NCBI GenBank assembly: GCA_003022565.1
Contig: PXTN01000123.1
Coordinates: forward strand, 1 to 37,367
Origin: Bacteroidetes bacterium QS_3_64_15
Lineage (GTDB): Bacteria; Bacteroidota; Rhodothermia; Rhodothermales; Salinibacteraceae
DNA: 37,367 bases
Direction: 5' to 3'
Below, in pieces: positions 1-8,029 of the stretch. The notes below the pieces were generated by a model that did no database searches, was not told where the DNA came from, and was given only the letters and a program-made list of their open reading frames with translations. The translations under genes were made by a program, and so were the position numbers. How positions within the stretch are numbered: position 1 is the stretch's first letter; each line of letters begins with the position of its first letter.

Positions 1-3
1 CAG

Positions 4-1023
4 GTGCGCTACCTGGAGCAGGTGGTGCAGCACCTCGGGGTGGCGCTCATCACGTACGAAAGCGACGGCACGGTCGGGCGCATGAACACGGCGGCCCGGC
101 GGCTTCTTCGCATCGGCCCCATCCGGCACGTGGAGGCCCTGGAGCGCGTGAGCGACGACCTGGCCGAGGCGCTCCGTTCGCTCGACTCCGGCGAGCAGGC
201 CATGGTGCGGGTCGAGGAGGAAGACCGCACGCTCCAACTCGCCGTCCGCGTGAGCCGCTTTCAGCTCCAGGGGGAGCCCCACGCGCTGGCCTCGATCCAG
301 GACCTGCGCACCGAGCTGGAGGAGAAGGAGATGGAGGCGTGGCAGCAGCTCACGAGCGTGCTCACCCATGAGATCATGAACTCCGTCGCCCCCATCTCGT
401 CGCTGGCCTCCACCGCCTCCCGCTGCCTCCGAGCTACCGGCGACGACGGCTCGATCACCGCGGATCAGGCCACCGACGCGCGGGAGGCCGTCGACACGAT
501 CGAGCACCGCAGCGAGAGCCTGATCAACTTCGTCGACGCCTACAAGAGCTTCACCGACATCCCCTCGCCCGAGTTTGAGGTCCTCGACGCCGAGAATCTC
601 CTGAGCAACGTGCGGAGCCTCCTCCGCGCCCAGATCGAAGAGCAGGCCCTCGACGTGTCGGTCTCCGTCGATCCGCCCGACCTTACCCTCACCGCGGACT
701 CCGAACTGCTCGATCAACTCCTCATCAACCTCGCCCTCAACGCCCTGCAAGCGATCGAGGAGGACCCCAACCCCGAGCAGGGCCGCATCGAATTTCGGGC
801 CTATGTCGACCGGCGGAGCCGACCGGTGATTCAGGTGGAGGACAACGGGCCCGGCATCCCCGACGACGTGCAGGAGAAGATCTTCGTCCCGTTCTTCACG
901 ACCAAAGAAGACGGCTCCGGCATCGGCCTCAGCCTCTCGCGCCAGATCATGCGCCTGCACGGCGGGAGCCTGTCGGTCCGCTCCGAGGAAGGAGACAGGG
1001 CGGTATTTACCCTCCGATTCTGA
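4..1023 (+). CDS. PAS-containing sensor histidine kinase, 3' part (N-terminus outside window)
   Basis: Cytoplasmic part of a two-component sensor kinase that would autophosphorylate on histidine and pass phosphate to a response regulator not seen here. The visible 339 residues begin with a PAS-like segment (about 1-100), then the H-box LTHEIMNSVAPI with the phospho-acceptor His at about residue 122. The HATPase domain follows, with N-box LLINLALNALQAI, G1-box VEDNGPGIP and the F/G2 region FVPFFTTKEDGSGIGLSL. This H-box wording is typical of NtrY-like kinases. The frame is open to the window edge and the GTG at 4 has no start context, so membrane or sensory domains probably lie upstream. It ends facing the MATE gene. 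Family is certain, signal unknown. Confidence 0.9.
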   Translation: MRYLEQVVQHLGVALITYESDGTVGRMNTAARRLLRIGPIRHVEALERVSDDLAEALRSLDSGEQAMVRVEEEDRTLQLAVRVSRFQLQGEPHALASIQDLRTELEEKEMEAWQQLTSVLTHEIMNSVAPISSLASTASRCLRATGDDGSITADQATDAREAVDTIEHRSESLINFVDAYKSFTDIPSPEFEVLDAENLLSNVRSLLRAQIEEQALDVSVSVDPPDLTLTADSELLDQLLINLALNALQAIEEDPNPEQGRIEFRAYVDRRSRPVIQVEDNGPGIPDDVQEKIFVPFFTTKEDGSGIGLSLSRQIMRLHGGSLSVRSEEGDRAVFTLRF

Positions 1024-1136
1024 CCGTGAGTGATGCGTGAACCATGATGCGTGAAGAAACCAGTATCGAATATCGACCGGTTCCCGTCGACCCTCACGTT
1101 TCACGCTTCACGTATCAGTTCTCAACGTATCAGCCC
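1024..1136. repeat. Short-word inverted repeat island between convergent genes (CGTGANN heptamers)
   Basis: It fills the whole gap between two convergent stop codons. The left arm carries the exact direct repeat TGATGCGTGAA at 1031-1041 and 1045-1055. The right arm (about 1091-1133) reads, on the minus strand, as consecutive heptamers CGTGAAG, CGTGAAA, CGTGAGG, plus two copies of ACGTATCAG (1110-1118, 1125-1133). CGTGAAG at 1050-1056 faces CTTCACG at 1106-1112, so the arms can pair around a loop of about 50 nt. A bidirectional terminator or mRNA 3'-end structure is plausible, but there is no T-tract. Confidence 0.6.
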
Positions 1137-2582
1137 TCACGCACTTCCCATCGCGGCCGTCCGATTCCTTCGGCTAATGAGCTTCCACTTCTCGGTGCGG
1201 TAGCGGTAGTAGATGACCGTGGCGGGCACGGCCGTCTCCACGAACAGGGTGCCGTAGAGGCCCCAGATGCCAAGCGAGGTGACGGCCCCGAGGTAGGCCA
1301 GGGGCAGGGCGAAGCCGAAGAGCCCCGCGAGCTGGCCGTAGAAGGGCCAGGTCGTGTCGCCGCTAGCCCGGAGCGGCCCCATCGCCCCGTTCATGACTCC
1401 CCACAGGAGCACGCTCACGCAGGCGGCCCGGATGAGCGCCGTCGTCGTGTCCCGCACGGCCTCCTCGGCCACGAAGAGAGCGCTAATCGGATCGGCCACG
1501 ACGAAGACGACGGCGCCCACCAAGGCGTAGGTGGCCACGGTGAAGCGGAGGGTGTCTCGGGCATAATCATCGGCCTCCGGCTCCTGGCCCGCGCCCAGCG
1601 ACTGCCCCACGAGGCTGCTGGAGGCGAGCCCGAAGCCCCACCCGGGCGTGTTCATGAGGGCGCGGACGCGGAGCGCCACCACGAAGGCCGCCACCACGTT
1701 GGGGCCGAAGAGGCCCACGATGGCGAGCAGGGGAAACTGTCCGCCGTTCTGCGCCACTTTGCGCAGCGCTAATGGCGTCGAGATGTGGGCCAGGTATCGG
1801 ATGTCGGCCGGGTCCCAGTAGGGGGCCGACCAGTCCACGCGGACGGGAAGCGCCCCCACGTACGGCAGTCGGCCCTTCGCGAGGCCCCACCCGAGGATCC
1901 CGACCCCGCCGATGCTCCCGATCACTGTTCCCAGCGCTGCGCCCACCACGCCCATGTCGAGAACGAAAATGAGCACGGCATTCACGCCCACGTTCACCAC
2001 CGCGCCCCCGGCCCGCACGATCATGGGGGTCCACGCATCGTCGGCCCCGATGAGGGTGCGGCTGCCGATCAGGTTGAGGGCCGCGAACGGCATCGCCAGG
2101 CTCGCCACGCGCAGGTACCGCGTCCCGTACGCGATGGCCTCCTCGCCAGTCCCAATCAGCCGGATTAGCGGCTCGGGAAGCGTCCAGAAGACGACCACCA
2201 AGGGCAGCGTGACCAGGAGAGCAGCCACCACGCTCACCCGCACGGCGCGGCCAATCTCGCCGTAGCGACCGGCCCCGTACCGCTGCGACACGAGACTAAT
2301 CGTCCCGCCCGCGATGCCCCCGCCGAGCATGAAGGTCATCGTCCAGTACGGCACCCCATAGCCGACCCCCGCGATGGCGGCCGGGCCCAGGGCGACGCCC
2401 ACCATCGCCACATCCGCGGTGGCCTTCGACATGCGCGCCAAGCCCGTCACGATGCGGGGCCAGGCCAGATCGGAGATGCGCCGGGCCCGCAGTCGCCCGA
2501 TGAGGTTTAGGCGGACGAGAAGGCGTCCGATGCCTTCGATGGTCGCACGGACGGGATTCAGCAAGGAGATGAGAATGGTCAA
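1137..2582 (-). CDS. MATE-family multidrug/toxin efflux transporter
   Basis: Inner-membrane antiporter of the MATE family (Na+- or H+-driven export of organic cations and drugs). From RISDLAWPRIVTGLARMSK onward the protein has a regular series of about 12 hydrophobic segments in two MatE halves, with the family-like patterns ADVAMVGVALGPAAIAGVGYG near the start and MNTPGWGFGLASSSLVGQSLG in the second half. The frame is open to 2954, but residues encoded above about 2582 are not MATE-like, and about 480 aa from here fits the family. The start is a choice: no ATG precedes the first helix, and a TTG at 2580-2582 gives the expected short N-terminus. It converges with the histidine kinase gene. 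Substrate unknown. Confidence 0.85.
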   Translation of the reverse strand: MTILISLLNPVRATIEGIGRLLVRLNLIGRLRARRISDLAWPRIVTGLARMSKATADVAMVGVALGPAAIAGVGYGVPYWTMTFMLGGGIAGGTISLVSQRYGAGRYGEIGRAVRVSVVAALLVTLPLVVVFWTLPEPLIRLIGTGEEAIAYGTRYLRVASLAMPFAALNLIGSRTLIGADDAWTPMIVRAGGAVVNVGVNAVLIFVLDMGVVGAALGTVIGSIGGVGILGWGLAKGRLPYVGALPVRVDWSAPYWDPADIRYLAHISTPLALRKVAQNGGQFPLLAIVGLFGPNVVAAFVVALRVRALMNTPGWGFGLASSSLVGQSLGAGQEPEADDYARDTLRFTVATYALVGAVVFVVADPISALFVAEEAVRDTTTALIRAACVSVLLWGVMNGAMGPLRASGDTTWPFYGQLAGLFGFALPLAYLGAVTSLGIWGLYGTLFVETAVPATVIYYRYRTEKWKLISRRNRTAAMGSA

Positions 2583-3175
2583 TGATGAGCAGAGCTGAAC
2601 GTGTCCTTCGAGACGCAGCGTTTCGACTTCCGTTCTGCTTTGGACACCACGTTCTAGAGACGCCGCAGAGAAGGGGGTTGTTCGAGGAGAGCAGGGGAGT
2701 ACCAGGCGCCTGCGTCCAAGAATAACCCAATTCTGGCATTCCCCCGGTGTATGCCCGTCCCCGTCCAAATCCGGCGGGCACGGGAGGCCGTGAGGAGCCG
2801 ACCAGTAGGACCCGACGAACATAACGCAATCCCTGAGAGAATAGGGGGACGCCGCTTTCAACAGGCCCGATACACGTGTTACGTTCCTCGTATTCCTCCG
2901 AGCAAACGGCTGACGACGGAAAACCCCATTCTCCGTGCGCGTTGCAGGGACCACTCAGTTTGAGGATCAAAACAACTGATTGAATCTTCCGAATTCCAGT
3001 CTGAGCGAAGGGGCGCAGCGGGTATCGCCTAATGTCGCCTGCGAACAACCGTCTGGTGATCTGCTTTTCCAAAGCGCTCCGCTTGTCCCTCGCTTCGCGC
3101 GAAGCACTCATCCGCGGACTCCGACGGGACTCTCGCTGACACGGATCACTGGCCCACTCCCAATTCCGCAGGCCC
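2583..3175. other. Intergenic region between divergent MATE and SPFH genes, no gene recognised
   Basis: About 590 bp separate the MATE start from the slipin start. Open frames here have no recognisable protein features. Because the flanking genes diverge, both promoters should lie here, but I could not place convincing boxes. The composition, with mixed AT-rich patches near 2960-2990, is unlike the coding DNA around it. Confidence 0.5.
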
Positions 3176-4000
3176 ATGATTATGTACACGGTCCTCGGCG
3201 TCCTCGCCTTCGTGGCGGCAGTGCTTGTCCTTCGCACCTTCAAGGTCGTGAAGGAGTACGAGCGCGGCGTTAAATTTATGCTGGGGAAGTTCGTGGCCGT
3301 GCTTGAGCCGGGTCTGCGGACGGTGATTCCCTTCATCCAGTCCTGGGAGCGGGTCGACATGCGCGTGAAGGCGGTGGACCTGCCGCGTCAGGAGAGCATC
3401 ACCCGCGACAATGTCACCGTCGAGGTCGACGCGGTCATCTATTACCGCGTCCGAGATGCAAAGAAGGCCATCTTGGAGGTGGAGGAGTACTCGTACGCGG
3501 TGGAGCAGCTGGCCCAGACCACGATGCGCAACATCGTGGGGGAGGTGGACCTCGACGCCCTGCTGGCCGAGCGAGAGCGCATCTCCCGCCAGATCCGCGA
3601 GATCATCGACGAGGCGACCGACCCATGGGGCATCGAGGTGCAGTCGGTTGAGCTGAAAGACATTATCCTGGCAGAAAACATGAAGCGAGTCATCGCGCGG
3701 CAGGCCGAGGCGGAGCGGGAGCGCCGGGCCGTCACAATTCAGGCGGAGGGGGAGCTGGAGGCGGCCCAGAACATGGCGGACGCGGCCAATACGCTCAACG
3801 ATGAGGAAGGAGCCCTGCATCTCCGCACGCTGCAAACGCTCAACAGCCTCAGCAGCGACGACTCCAACACCGTCATCTTTGCCGTCCCGGCTGAAGCCCT
3901 TCGGGCGCTGGAGGGGATTGGGGCAGACGACGATGCAGCGTCCCCCGACGACGGGTCCAGCGTGTCGGCCCCGGCATCGTCGGTCGGCGCCCCCGAATAG
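3176..4000 (+). CDS. SPFH/Band 7 slipin (stomatin-like) membrane protein
   Basis: Stomatin-family protein that would form oligomeric membrane microdomain scaffolds on the inner membrane. Residues 1-20 form one hydrophobic anchor. The Band 7 domain follows with typical slipin strings (KEYERGVKFMLGKF, EPGLRTVIPFIQSW, DNVTVEVDAVIYYRV, VGEVDLDALLAERE, WGIEVQSVELKDI). A charged helical stretch rich in Glu/Arg/Ala comes next (about 165-205), and an acidic Asp/Ser/Pro tail ends the protein. The length of 274 aa fits. ATG at 3176 is used; ATG at 3182 is equally possible. Slipins are often paired with an NfeD-like protein; none is adjacent, the next gene being a DUF4864-like protein 30 bp on. Confidence 0.92.
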   Translation: MIMYTVLGVLAFVAAVLVLRTFKVVKEYERGVKFMLGKFVAVLEPGLRTVIPFIQSWERVDMRVKAVDLPRQESITRDNVTVEVDAVIYYRVRDAKKAILEVEEYSYAVEQLAQTTMRNIVGEVDLDALLAERERISRQIREIIDEATDPWGIEVQSVELKDIILAENMKRVIARQAEAERERRAVTIQAEGELEAAQNMADAANTLNDEEGALHLRTLQTLNSLSSDDSNTVIFAVPAEALRALEGIGADDDAASPDDGSSVSAPASSVGAPE

Positions 4001-4030
4001 CCTCTTCTGCTTCGTCTTCCGGCCCTTCTC

Positions 4031-4579
4031 ATGCAGGTTCCCGCGCTCTTCCTGACGTCTCTTCTCGTCCTCACCCCGGCATGGACCGGCCCCGACGCCT
4101 GCGAACGGTGCCGATCCCCCGCGGACGCGTCGCTCTCATTGCTCCCGTTGTACAGATCCGCGTCTCCCGACTCCCTGCCCGAGCCGTCCCCTGATCTCTC
4201 CCCGACAGAGGTTGTCCGCCTGCAGGTGGAAGCGCTCGGCGACAACGACGCACCGCACGAAAACGCGGGCATCGAAGCAGCGTTCAACTTTGCGTCGCCG
4301 GCCAACAAGCGCGCAACCGGGCCGCTCCGCCGCTTCCGGCGACTGTTCGACACGTCGACCTACGGCCCGATGATCGACCACGAAGGCGCCACCTACAGCA
4401 CGCCCCAGATCGAGGAGGCCAGTGCACAGATGGGCGTGATCCTGACGACGGACTCGGGAGATCGCGTGGGCTATCTCTTCCGCCTCTCCAAGCAGTCCGG
4501 ATCCCCGTACGAGGACTGCTGGATGACCGATGCCGTCCGGCGAGTGCCCGTGGAGGAGGTCACTGGTCAGAAAATTTGA
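4031..4579 (+). CDS. Secreted DUF4864-like protein
   Basis: Function unknown. Residues 1-19 form a signal peptide-like hydrophobic stretch, followed by a Cys/Ser/Pro-rich linker and, from about residue 57, a compact domain: [30 protein letters not shown], then [14 protein letters not shown] and a final strand region ending in Trp/Val. The order 'VVRLQxEAL ... FxFASPxNKxxTGP' is what I recall of DUF4864, an NTF2-like cystatin/SnoaL-type fold. It follows the slipin gene by 30 bp on the same strand and may be co-transcribed. It converges with the OB-fold gene. Family assignment is from memory of the motif. Confidence 0.6.
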   Translation: MQVPALFLTSLLVLTPAWTGPDACERCRSPADASLSLLPLYRSASPDSLPEPSPDLSPTEVVRLQVEALGDNDAPHENAGIEAAFNFASPANKRATGPLRRFRRLFDTSTYGPMIDHEGATYSTPQIEEASAQMGVILTTDSGDRVGYLFRLSKQSGSPYEDCWMTDAVRRVPVEEVTGQKI

Positions 4580-4634
4580 GGGTCCTTCGTAAATGAACCG
4601 CGCGGCGATGGGGCGGGTCCTGCAGCGAGCCCTG

Positions 4635-5057
4635 CTACCGGACTCGGACCTGCCGCGGGGAGGAAACGATGATTTGCGGTGTTCCCTCGTGCCGCTCCAC
4701 CGACCCGGTCACGCAGACGGACTGTTCGTCGCCGAGCGCCGCGGGTGGCCGTTGCCACTTGGTCCGGTCTGAGGCCCAAATGAGGGCCGTAAATGACTGG
4801 TCCGGGTGCGTGTCGCCGAGGTTGATGAAGGTCGGCTGCCCGTCGATGCCCGAGGCCTGCACCACTTCCGCGACCCGCCCGCAGACCTCTGCCCGCTTGC
4901 CAACCTGTTCCCCAGCCTCCTCCGCAGAGACCGGTCCCACCGCCGCACCGCCCCCGGAGCGGGGCCCGACAAGGTGGCGCGACAGAAGGAGTCCCACGAA
5001 CAGCAGGACAGAGACCGCTAGGATGGTCGTTTTCCACCGGGCGAGAGCCTGGAGCAT
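4635..5057 (-). CDS. Membrane-anchored OB-fold protein
   Basis: Small protein (140 aa) with an N-terminal transmembrane helix (about residues 11-28, TTILAVSVLLFVGLLL), a Gly/Ala-rich linker, and an OB-fold-like domain from about residue 55: EVCGRVAEV, then FINLGDTHPDQSFTALIW, then VCVTGSVERHEGTPQIIVSS. The 'xCGxVxxV ... FxNxGxxxPxQxFTxxIW' pattern is shared by tRNA_anti-like OB folds found in nuclease-associated and outer-face proteins. It probably sits on the periplasmic side of the inner membrane. What it binds cannot be told from sequence. The ATG is 100 bp upstream of the 3' end of the S9 peptidase gene, on the same strand. Confidence 0.7.
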   Translation of the reverse strand: MLQALARWKTTILAVSVLLFVGLLLSRHLVGPRSGGGAAVGPVSAEEAGEQVGKRAEVCGRVAEVVQASGIDGQPTFINLGDTHPDQSFTALIWASDRTKWQRPPAALGDEQSVCVTGSVERHEGTPQIIVSSPRQVRVR

Positions 5058-5127
5058 TCGGGAGGGCGTAGGGCGCTTCGAGAGATCCCGTTCCGGTCCA
5101 CGCGTCGCTCAGCGACTGCCCGCCTCC

Positions 5128-7155
5128 TCACCGGTATCGGTCGAACCAGGCGAGCACGTGGTCCGCTTTCGCAATCAGTTGGCTGGGCCGCTGGGCGATG
5201 GAGTGGGAGGCGCCCGGCACCTCCACGTAGGCCGTCTCCACCCCCCGGATCTGGAGGCCGTTGTAGAGCTGCTTCGCCTGCCAGGGGGGCGTGCGCAAGT
5301 CCTCCGCGCCGACGATCAGAAGGGTCGGGGTGTCGATGCTGTCGAGTAGGGAGACCGGCGAGACGTTCCAGTACTCCAGCGGGTTCTCCCACGGCTGGCC
5401 CGGATACCGGTAGTTGGCGTATCCGTAATAGTTGTCCGCCGCCATCGTCTTGCTGATCCAGTTCGTGACAGGCTTTTGCACCGCCGCGGCCCGGAACCGG
5501 TCGGTCTTCCCCACAGCCCACGCGGCAGACGTGCCGCCTGCACTCCCCCCAGTGATGTAAAGGCTGTCCGGCGACACAATGCCGTCGTCGATGAGCCGGT
5601 CGATGCCGTCCACGATGTCCTGATATTCTCCCCCTGAGAAGTCGTTGTAGAGCAGGTTGCCAAACTCCTCGCCGTAGCTGGTGCTGCCGCGGGCGTTGGG
5701 GTAAAACACGACGTAGCCGGCCGCCGCGTACAACTGAATTTCCGCGGAGAAGCGGTCCCCGTAGTTGCTGATGGGCCCGCCGTGGATCTCCACGAGGAGT
5801 GGGTATCGACGATCGGGGTCGTAGTCGGGCGGCGTAACGACCCATCCATGCAGGTCGCGACCGTTCTTCGAGGAGGTATACCGGATTTCGTCCACCTCGC
5901 CGAGGGTGCGCCGGTCGAGCAGGTCGTCGTTCAGGTCTGTCACCTGCCGGGCCTCCGTCCCGCGCCGCGCAACGACCAGCTCGCCCGGGTGGTGGGGCGT
6001 GGTGTGATTCATGGCGAGACGCCCGGTGGTGGACACCGAGAAGTCGCCCCCGCCGTACGGCCGTCCGATCGATGTGCCGCCCAGCTGGGTGGCGATCGTC
6101 GTCGTGCTGCCCTGCAGGTCCGTGTGGCCGAGTTTAGTCGTGCCCTCGTCCTCGTACTGAACGTACAGACCCGTACCGTCCTCGTCCCACGCAACGTCAT
6201 CGATAGACCGGTCGAGCCCCATGTCGACCCGGCGCGCATCCGACCCATCTGTGTCCATCACGTAGAGCTTTGTGACCTGGTAGGTTTGGACCTCGTCGTC
6301 GTGGCCCAGGTAGGCAATCGTCTCGCCGTCGGGGGACACGCGGGGGGCATGGTCGGGCCCGAAGCGGTCCGTGAGCGGCGTGATCTCGCGGTCGTCCACT
6401 GAGAGGCGATACAGCTCCGTGTCGCGGCGTTCCCGCTCCCAGTTCTCGTTCCGGTTGGCGGAAACGATGAGCGCCTCGCCGTCGGGCGTCCAGGCCGGGC
6501 GGCTGGAATGATGGTACTCGCCGGAGGTGATCTGCCGGGCCGCGCCCCCGTCGGCGGGCACGACGAACAGGTGGTCGTAGCCGTGGTCGAGCACCCCGAC
6601 GCCGTCCTGCTCGTGGTTCAAGCGCGTCTCTACGCGCGGCGCCTCTGCCCAATCGGCCCCCTCCGGCGCGTCGGGCGGCGAAACGAGGGTCGGTTCCGGC
6701 GCGGACACCCGGGCCGAGAACGCGATGTGCTCGCCGTCGGGGGACCACGAAAGACCGCTTGGTGCATTCGCGAGCTGCGTGATTCGGGTCGTCCGGTGTT
6801 CGTCGGGCCAGTGGATGTAGATCTCGGTGCCGTGCGTGTCGTCGGAACTCGTAAAGGCAACTTTGGAGCCGTCCGGCGACCAGCGAGGGTTCGATTCGTC
6901 CGCGCTCCGGGTGGTGAGCTTGACGTGCCGGTCGCCGTCGGGATCGGTCAGCCACAGGGCGGCGGTGCGCCGGTCCTCCATCACGTCCATGCCTCGCCGC
7001 ACATACACCACGCGCTCCCCATTGGGGGAGACCTGCGGATCCTCCACCCATTCGAGGGCAAAGACATCCATTCGCGAGAAGGGGGCCTCTTGTCCGAAGG
7101 CTCCCGACGATCCGACGAGCACGAACAGAAGGAAGAATCCGATTTTGCGAGCCAT
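5128..7155 (-). CDS. Secreted S9-family prolyl oligopeptidase-type peptidase
   Basis: Serine peptidase of the S9 (acylaminoacyl/dipeptidyl peptidase-like) family, 675 aa. The ATG at 7155 is chosen because it directly precedes a signal peptide (MARKIGFFLLFVLVG, then SSGAFGQ with a likely cleavage site), so the enzyme acts in the periplasm or outside. Residues about 30-390 form a beta-propeller with repeated WD40/TolB-like strands such as PRWSPDGSKVAFTS and LSWSPDGEHIAFSA. The C-terminal alpha/beta-hydrolase carries the nucleophile elbow GGSAGG (Ser538), with Asp619 in GAEDLRTPP and His651 in GASHS completing the triad. All catalytic residues are present. The likely role is breakdown of short peptides for nutrition. 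A long non-coding stretch lies upstream. Confidence 0.93.
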   Translation of the reverse strand: MARKIGFFLLFVLVGSSGAFGQEAPFSRMDVFALEWVEDPQVSPNGERVVYVRRGMDVMEDRRTAALWLTDPDGDRHVKLTTRSADESNPRWSPDGSKVAFTSSDDTHGTEIYIHWPDEHRTTRITQLANAPSGLSWSPDGEHIAFSARVSAPEPTLVSPPDAPEGADWAEAPRVETRLNHEQDGVGVLDHGYDHLFVVPADGGAARQITSGEYHHSSRPAWTPDGEALIVSANRNENWERERRDTELYRLSVDDREITPLTDRFGPDHAPRVSPDGETIAYLGHDDEVQTYQVTKLYVMDTDGSDARRVDMGLDRSIDDVAWDEDGTGLYVQYEDEGTTKLGHTDLQGSTTTIATQLGGTSIGRPYGGGDFSVSTTGRLAMNHTTPHHPGELVVARRGTEARQVTDLNDDLLDRRTLGEVDEIRYTSSKNGRDLHGWVVTPPDYDPDRRYPLLVEIHGGPISNYGDRFSAEIQLYAAAGYVVFYPNARGSTSYGEEFGNLLYNDFSGGEYQDIVDGIDRLIDDGIVSPDSLYITGGSAGGTSAAWAVGKTDRFRAAAVQKPVTNWISKTMAADNYYGYANYRYPGQPWENPLEYWNVSPVSLLDSIDTPTLLIVGAEDLRTPPWQAKQLYNGLQIRGVETAYVEVPGASHSIAQRPSQLIAKADHVLAWFDRYR

Positions 7156-7969
7156 GAGACACGAAGGGGGGAAAGAGTAAAAAATGTTTGCTGCACGTCG
7201 CAATGTACGAGTGGGAAGATCCCGCATCAATAGGATTCCACATCAATTCCGCGATCCGCCCCAGATTTGTGCCGAGGGCCGGGTGCCTCGCCTTTGCGCC
7301 GAACGTCCCCGGGGCGCTCAGTGGTCGTTCGACACCGGGGTGCAGTGCGCCTCGATCGTACCCACCCGGAGCGGCAACGGCATCATGCGGCGCCTGGAGC
7401 GCGACGGGCGCGAGGAGAACACTCCGCCGGCCAAACGGAGCCGAATGCCTACCGGTGACGTCGGTGAGTTCAGCGGCGTCCGTCTTGCCACGGACACTCA
7501 TCCTAGCAATGCCGTTCTGCCAAACGCCCCTGAGCGGGCCCTCGGGAGAGGCGAGGGCGCGGTGTAGGAGCGGAGGAATGCCCACACGTGTGGACGGACC
7601 AGGCGACATAGAACAGCCAAGACTCCGGCGGATTGTCCGTGAGCGCCTCGTCGAAAACTCTGGGTAGGTAGCCTGCTACAGTGTCAACGGTGATTTTGCG
7701 GATCGAAGCGCGATCTCAAAACCCCGGGTCGGTCGCGTCGAGCAACGTCGAGACCCTCCCAGAATCAGGCGACGTCGTCGGGACGATTTACTTCGTTAGC
7801 ACCGCAGGGGCATGACCGTCGGCCCTCGCTGCGCTCGTGTCCCGACTTCGCTGGGAGCAACGCGAGGGCCAACGGTCATGCTGCCCGCAGCACGAGCACG
7901 TTCCAGGGCGCGCCCGAAACGTGTCCTGACCACTGTACCTTAGGGTTGAGCGGGTTGGAAAACAGAAAA
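7156..7969. other. Gene-poor stretch upstream of the peptidase and IS110 element
   Basis: About 800 bp without a credible gene. Open frames on both strands (for example a 159-aa frame at 7188-7667) show arginine/proline/serine-rich compositions typical of shadow frames in GC-rich DNA and no family motif. The region includes the peptidase promoter, the 72-nt hairpin at 7810-7881, a perfect palindrome GGGCGCGCCC at 7906-7915 and probably the left end of the IS110 element. Confidence 0.5.
7810..7881. repeat. 72-nt inverted repeat (20-bp arms)
   Basis: GCATGACCGTCGGCCCTCGC at 7810-7829 is matched by its reverse complement at 7862-7881 with one mismatch (C versus T). The 32-nt loop can fold again (GCTC with GAGC, TCCC with GGGA), so transcript or single-stranded DNA could form one long branched hairpin. 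No T-tract follows on either side, so a simple intrinsic terminator is unlikely. It lies 150-220 bp before the IS110 transposase start. Confidence 0.75.
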
Positions 7970-8028
7970 GGAAGCCTCACTTTCCCGATGAACCAGCATC
8001 ATTTTCTGAATCAGGAAAGGAGGCTTCC
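7970..8028 (+). promoter_or_regulatory. Hairpin that sequesters the transposase ribosome-binding site
   Basis: GGAAGCCTCACTTTCC (7970-7985) pairs with GGAAAGGAGGCTTCC (8014-8028). The match is 15 bp with a single bulged A and a 28-nt loop. The Shine-Dalgarno AAAGGAGG (8016-8023) lies wholly in the 3' arm, 6 nt before ATG 8030, so in a folded leader the ribosome could not reach it. Hairpins that block translation from read-through transcripts are known in IS10 and IS50; a similar role here is inferred. Confidence 0.7.
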
Positions 8029-8029
8029 C

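Noticed and set aside
6197-7609. 470-aa minus-strand frame overlapping the S9 peptidase
   Set aside because: It is an off-frame shadow of the peptidase, very Arg-rich, while the peptidase frame has the full catalytic triad and signal peptide.
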